64,000 nucleotides of DNA from an uncultured Chitinophagaceae bacterium (GTDB taxonomy: Bacteria > Bacteroidota > Bacteroidia > Chitinophagales > Chitinophagaceae). Each line of letters opens with the position of its first letter. The first letter of the stretch is position 1. Where the stretch lies: NCBI GenBank assembly GCA_937907395.1, contig CALCII010000002.1:115650-179649 (forward strand), written 5' to 3'. Below the pieces are notes generated by a model that did not search any database, had not been told where the DNA came from, and worked only from the letters and a program-made list of their open reading frames with translations. Made by a program: the position numbers and the translations under genes. This document shows positions 61,999 to 64,000 of this stretch, one piece after another.

Positions 61999-63234
61999 TT
62001 ATTTCACCAGAAACAACTCAGTGCTTTCTGTTCCGTTCACAGTATCCAGTAATCGTAACAGGTATTGTCCGGCAGGTAAGTGTTTAACTGAAATCTCTGC
62101 GCTGGTACTTCTGTTTATTTTACTTTGAATCAGCGACTGTCCGTTACTGTTAGTAATTTCCATGACGCCGGTAAAAGCAGTTGTGAATTGTATATGTAAC
62201 AATTCACTGGCCGGATTGGGATACAGGCGCAGCTTTAAGGAATTTGTGTTCATTTGAATTTTCAGAATATCTGAATAAGTATATAAACCATCCTGGTCAA
62301 CACACCTGATGCGATACAATACAGTTCCTGAAAGAGGTGCGGGGTCCGTTGCTTTGTAAGAATGATACATATTGCTGTAGCCCAATGCCGTTACTGTTGC
62401 TATGGTACTCCACTGATTGCTGCCGGGTACAGAACGTTGCAGTTCAAAAAAACCACTGTTGGTTTCGGTGAGTGTAGCCCATGTGGCAACCAGTGTTTGC
62501 TGTTCTTTTGCAATTTCAAAGCCGGTAAACTTTACAGGAAGAGTGGATGCGTTGGTCGATAAGCTGAAATTGTCTACTGCTAATCCATCATCAGCTCCGG
62601 ATGCATCCAGATCTGTCCAGCTGATCCAAAATGTTGCACCGTTCGCAATACTTAATCCGGTGATGGTATAAGAAATTGCTGTTCTGTTGGCCACTGCGTT
62701 TCCATCTTTTGCACCGGCAGTAGCGGTGACGGGTGTTACAAAGTCGAGGTTGTTTACATCTGTCCATGTACCGGTAGTAAGACTGGTTGCATTGGTGCTG
62801 TATTTGAAATCGAGTTGATCGGTGCGGGATATGGTGCCCAGCCGCCATTCTTCACCTATATAGCTTACCGTAATGGAAGTGATTGTTATTCCGGTGTTAT
62901 TGGTAAAAGAAGCACCAAACAACGGAATCAGTGTGCCGCTTCGTAAGCCACCCAATGCACGGTCTGTAGCAGCCGCAGCACCATAACTGTATGAATCGCC
63001 TGTTGTGGAGCCACCGTTATCTACCGCATATTGTTCATTATCACGGGCACCTCCACCGGTTTCTGTCATGTACCAACCTGTAATAGATAAGTTGTTGGTG
63101 GTGGATCCGGCTGTGTTGGATAATGCATCAAAGTTCTGTGAATAGGAACTGCCTGATGTTAATGAAATAGACTGAGCGTTACTGCAAAGGAAAGAAACAA
63201 CAGTAACGAGTGAGAAGATTAATAACTTTTTCAT
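61999..63234 (-). CDS. T9SS-sorted surface protein
   Basis: 411 residues from the Met at 63234. Signal peptide (KLLIFSLVTVVSFLCSNAQ), a beta-rich Gly/Thr/Ser region (SLTSGSSYSQNFDALSNTAG), a fibronectin-III-like module (ATWATLTETNSGFFELQRSVPG ... YRIRCVDQDGLYTYSDILKI) and the type IX sorting domain (LRLYPNPASELLHIQF ... LRLLDTVNGTESTELFLVK). Probably an adhesin-like or structural protein; no enzyme motif. Confidence 0.86.
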   Translation of the reverse strand: MKKLLIFSLVTVVSFLCSNAQSISLTSGSSYSQNFDALSNTAGSTTNNLSITGWYMTETGGGARDNEQYAVDNGGSTTGDSYSYGAAAATDRALGGLRSGTLIPLFGASFTNNTGITITSITVSYIGEEWRLGTISRTDQLDFKYSTNATSLTTGTWTDVNNLDFVTPVTATAGAKDGNAVANRTAISYTITGLSIANGATFWISWTDLDASGADDGLAVDNFSLSTNASTLPVKFTGFEIAKEQQTLVATWATLTETNSGFFELQRSVPGSNQWSTIATVTALGYSNMYHSYKATDPAPLSGTVLYRIRCVDQDGLYTYSDILKIQMNTNSLKLRLYPNPASELLHIQFTTAFTGVMEITNSNGQSLIQSKINRSTSAEISVKHLPAGQYLLRLLDTVNGTESTELFLVK

Positions 63235-63471
63235 GGGACTTGGAATGATCGAATAAAACAAATTTTACTATGGTAAAATTAGATCAAATAGTAAGTCTGA
63301 TTCATTCATACTCCTTCTTTGTAAGAAGGATGAGCGTTTTCATTCTTATTGCCAGTACACTTGTTTCTATACACAACTATAACATAAGATGTAGTTATAA
63401 AAAAACCTGAAAAAGGCTGTATAATATATTGCATTTAAGATTTAGATGCACTTACATTCAAGTCCATATGC

Positions 63472-63762
63472 TCAACTTCCTGTCATTGGTGTTCCAAACA
63501 AACCCACTGCCAGTTCAATCCAGATCAGCGCCAGCACAACTAATAAGATTGCTATGAGCACTATGCGGTACCTGGTTTGTTTCACCAGTCGCAAAACCAG
63601 TTCACACAACAAACCGGTTCCTAATAATAATACACCGGCCGCTATAAAATCTGAAAGTGACCAGTTTACTTCTTCTGTAAACTGCATAGCTGTGAATGGA
63701 ATGAGCAGGATCAGTATCACAGACGCCACTATGGCTGTAAGTCTTTTGTTTTGTATTGTCAT
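63472..63762 (-). CDS. Small three-helix membrane protein
   Basis: 96 residues with helices at about 7-25, 37-57 and 66-87 (RLTAIVASVILILLIPF, FIAAGVLLLGTGLLCELVL, RIVLIAILLVVLALIWIELAV). Unrecognised but composition is gene-like. AT-rich leader upstream. Confidence 0.72.
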   Translation of the reverse strand: MTIQNKRLTAIVASVILILLIPFTAMQFTEEVNWSLSDFIAAGVLLLGTGLLCELVLRLVKQTRYRIVLIAILLVVLALIWIELAVGLFGTPMTGS

Positions 63763-63894
63763 ATTCTATTTTTTAAAAGTACTTTGAAAAACAAAGTAAA
63801 ATAAAAAAATAGATTTCTGCAAGTATTTGCGGATCTTTTTTCTGGCCCTTTCAGCGGTTCTTTTTCAAAGATTGATGTTTGATTGAACAAAATG

Positions 63895-63980
63895 CTTGTC
63901 ACACTGAGCTTGTCGAAGTGGACATGTTCAGAATTTCACATCCTTTAATACCGTCTTCGACAGGCTCAGACTGACAGAAC
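63895..63980. repeat. Single REP-like palindromic element
   Basis: TGTCACACTGAGCTTGTCGAAGTG (as CACTGAGCTTGTCGAAG) at ~63897 pairs with CTTCGACAGGCTCAGACTGA at ~63955. Same family as the 175-bp tandem repeats at 55043. Confidence 0.75.
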
Positions 63981-64000
63981 GTTTACTTTGAAATTCGTTT

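Overview
The window looks like chromosomal DNA of a Bacteroidota bacterium, most likely Chitinophagales/Chitinophagaceae. The reasons are the type IX secretion C-terminal sorting domains (genes at 55.6 and 62.0 kb), FecR-type anti-sigma and STN-domain proteins, MbnP/MbnH homologues, many families typical of the phylum (DUF4199, DUF2911, NagX-like acyltransferase), AT-rich start contexts without clear Shine-Dalgarno sequences, and scattered TAnnTTTG-type promoter boxes. Family names rest on motif reading, not on a database search.

Layout. 0-20.5 kb is ordinary backbone: membrane DUFs, an acyltransferase divergent from a Tat-exported Gfo/Idh oxidoreductase, an EFR1-like flavodoxin/ferredoxin, a carbamoylase-type amidase, an Na+/H+ antiporter, and a tight metal/haem operon (13.4-18.5 kb) with an MbnP-like lipoprotein, an MbnH/MauG-like di-haem protein, a beta-barrel, a DUF2911 lipoprotein and a PepSY membrane protein.

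20.6-48.9 kb is the striking part. A tyrosine recombinase gene, interrupted by one in-frame TAG, is followed by about 26 kb of cassettes separated by 26 attC-like sites (113-201 bp). Each site starts with an ...AAC core, has two long complementary arms with extra unpaired bases around a variable loop, and ends with a GTT core. In nearly every unit the first 8-13 bases (GTT...) are the reverse complement of the last bases of the same unit (...AAC), as expected if the unit excises as a circle at G/TT. This is an integron or integron-like array. The recombinase has no visible IntI-specific insertion and points the same way as the cassettes, so it is not a textbook integron. Cassette contents include a SIR2-like protein, a HEPN protein preceded by a tRNA-like RNA, an S41 protease, a beta-lactamase-fold hydrolase, GNAT enzymes, small lipoproteins and membrane proteins, a divergent HxlR regulator unit, a 4.1 kb four-gene unit carrying an ECF sigma factor, a FecR anti-sigma and an STN/outer-membrane protein, and one apparently non-coding 0.6 kb cassette in four copies. 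All cassette genes but one (the HxlR regulator) read on the + strand. The array ends at a truncated attC near 48.87 kb.

48.9-64 kb is backbone again: small enzymes (GNAT, VOC, DUF1398, DUF1905, DHFR-like), then mostly minus-strand genes (SnoaL/NTF2-like, SRPBCC, acyltransferase-3, T9SS-exported serine hydrolase, DinB, methyltransferase, Crp/Fnr, GNAT, T9SS surface protein), with a 175-bp tandem repeat built from REP-like palindromes at 55.0-55.55 kb.
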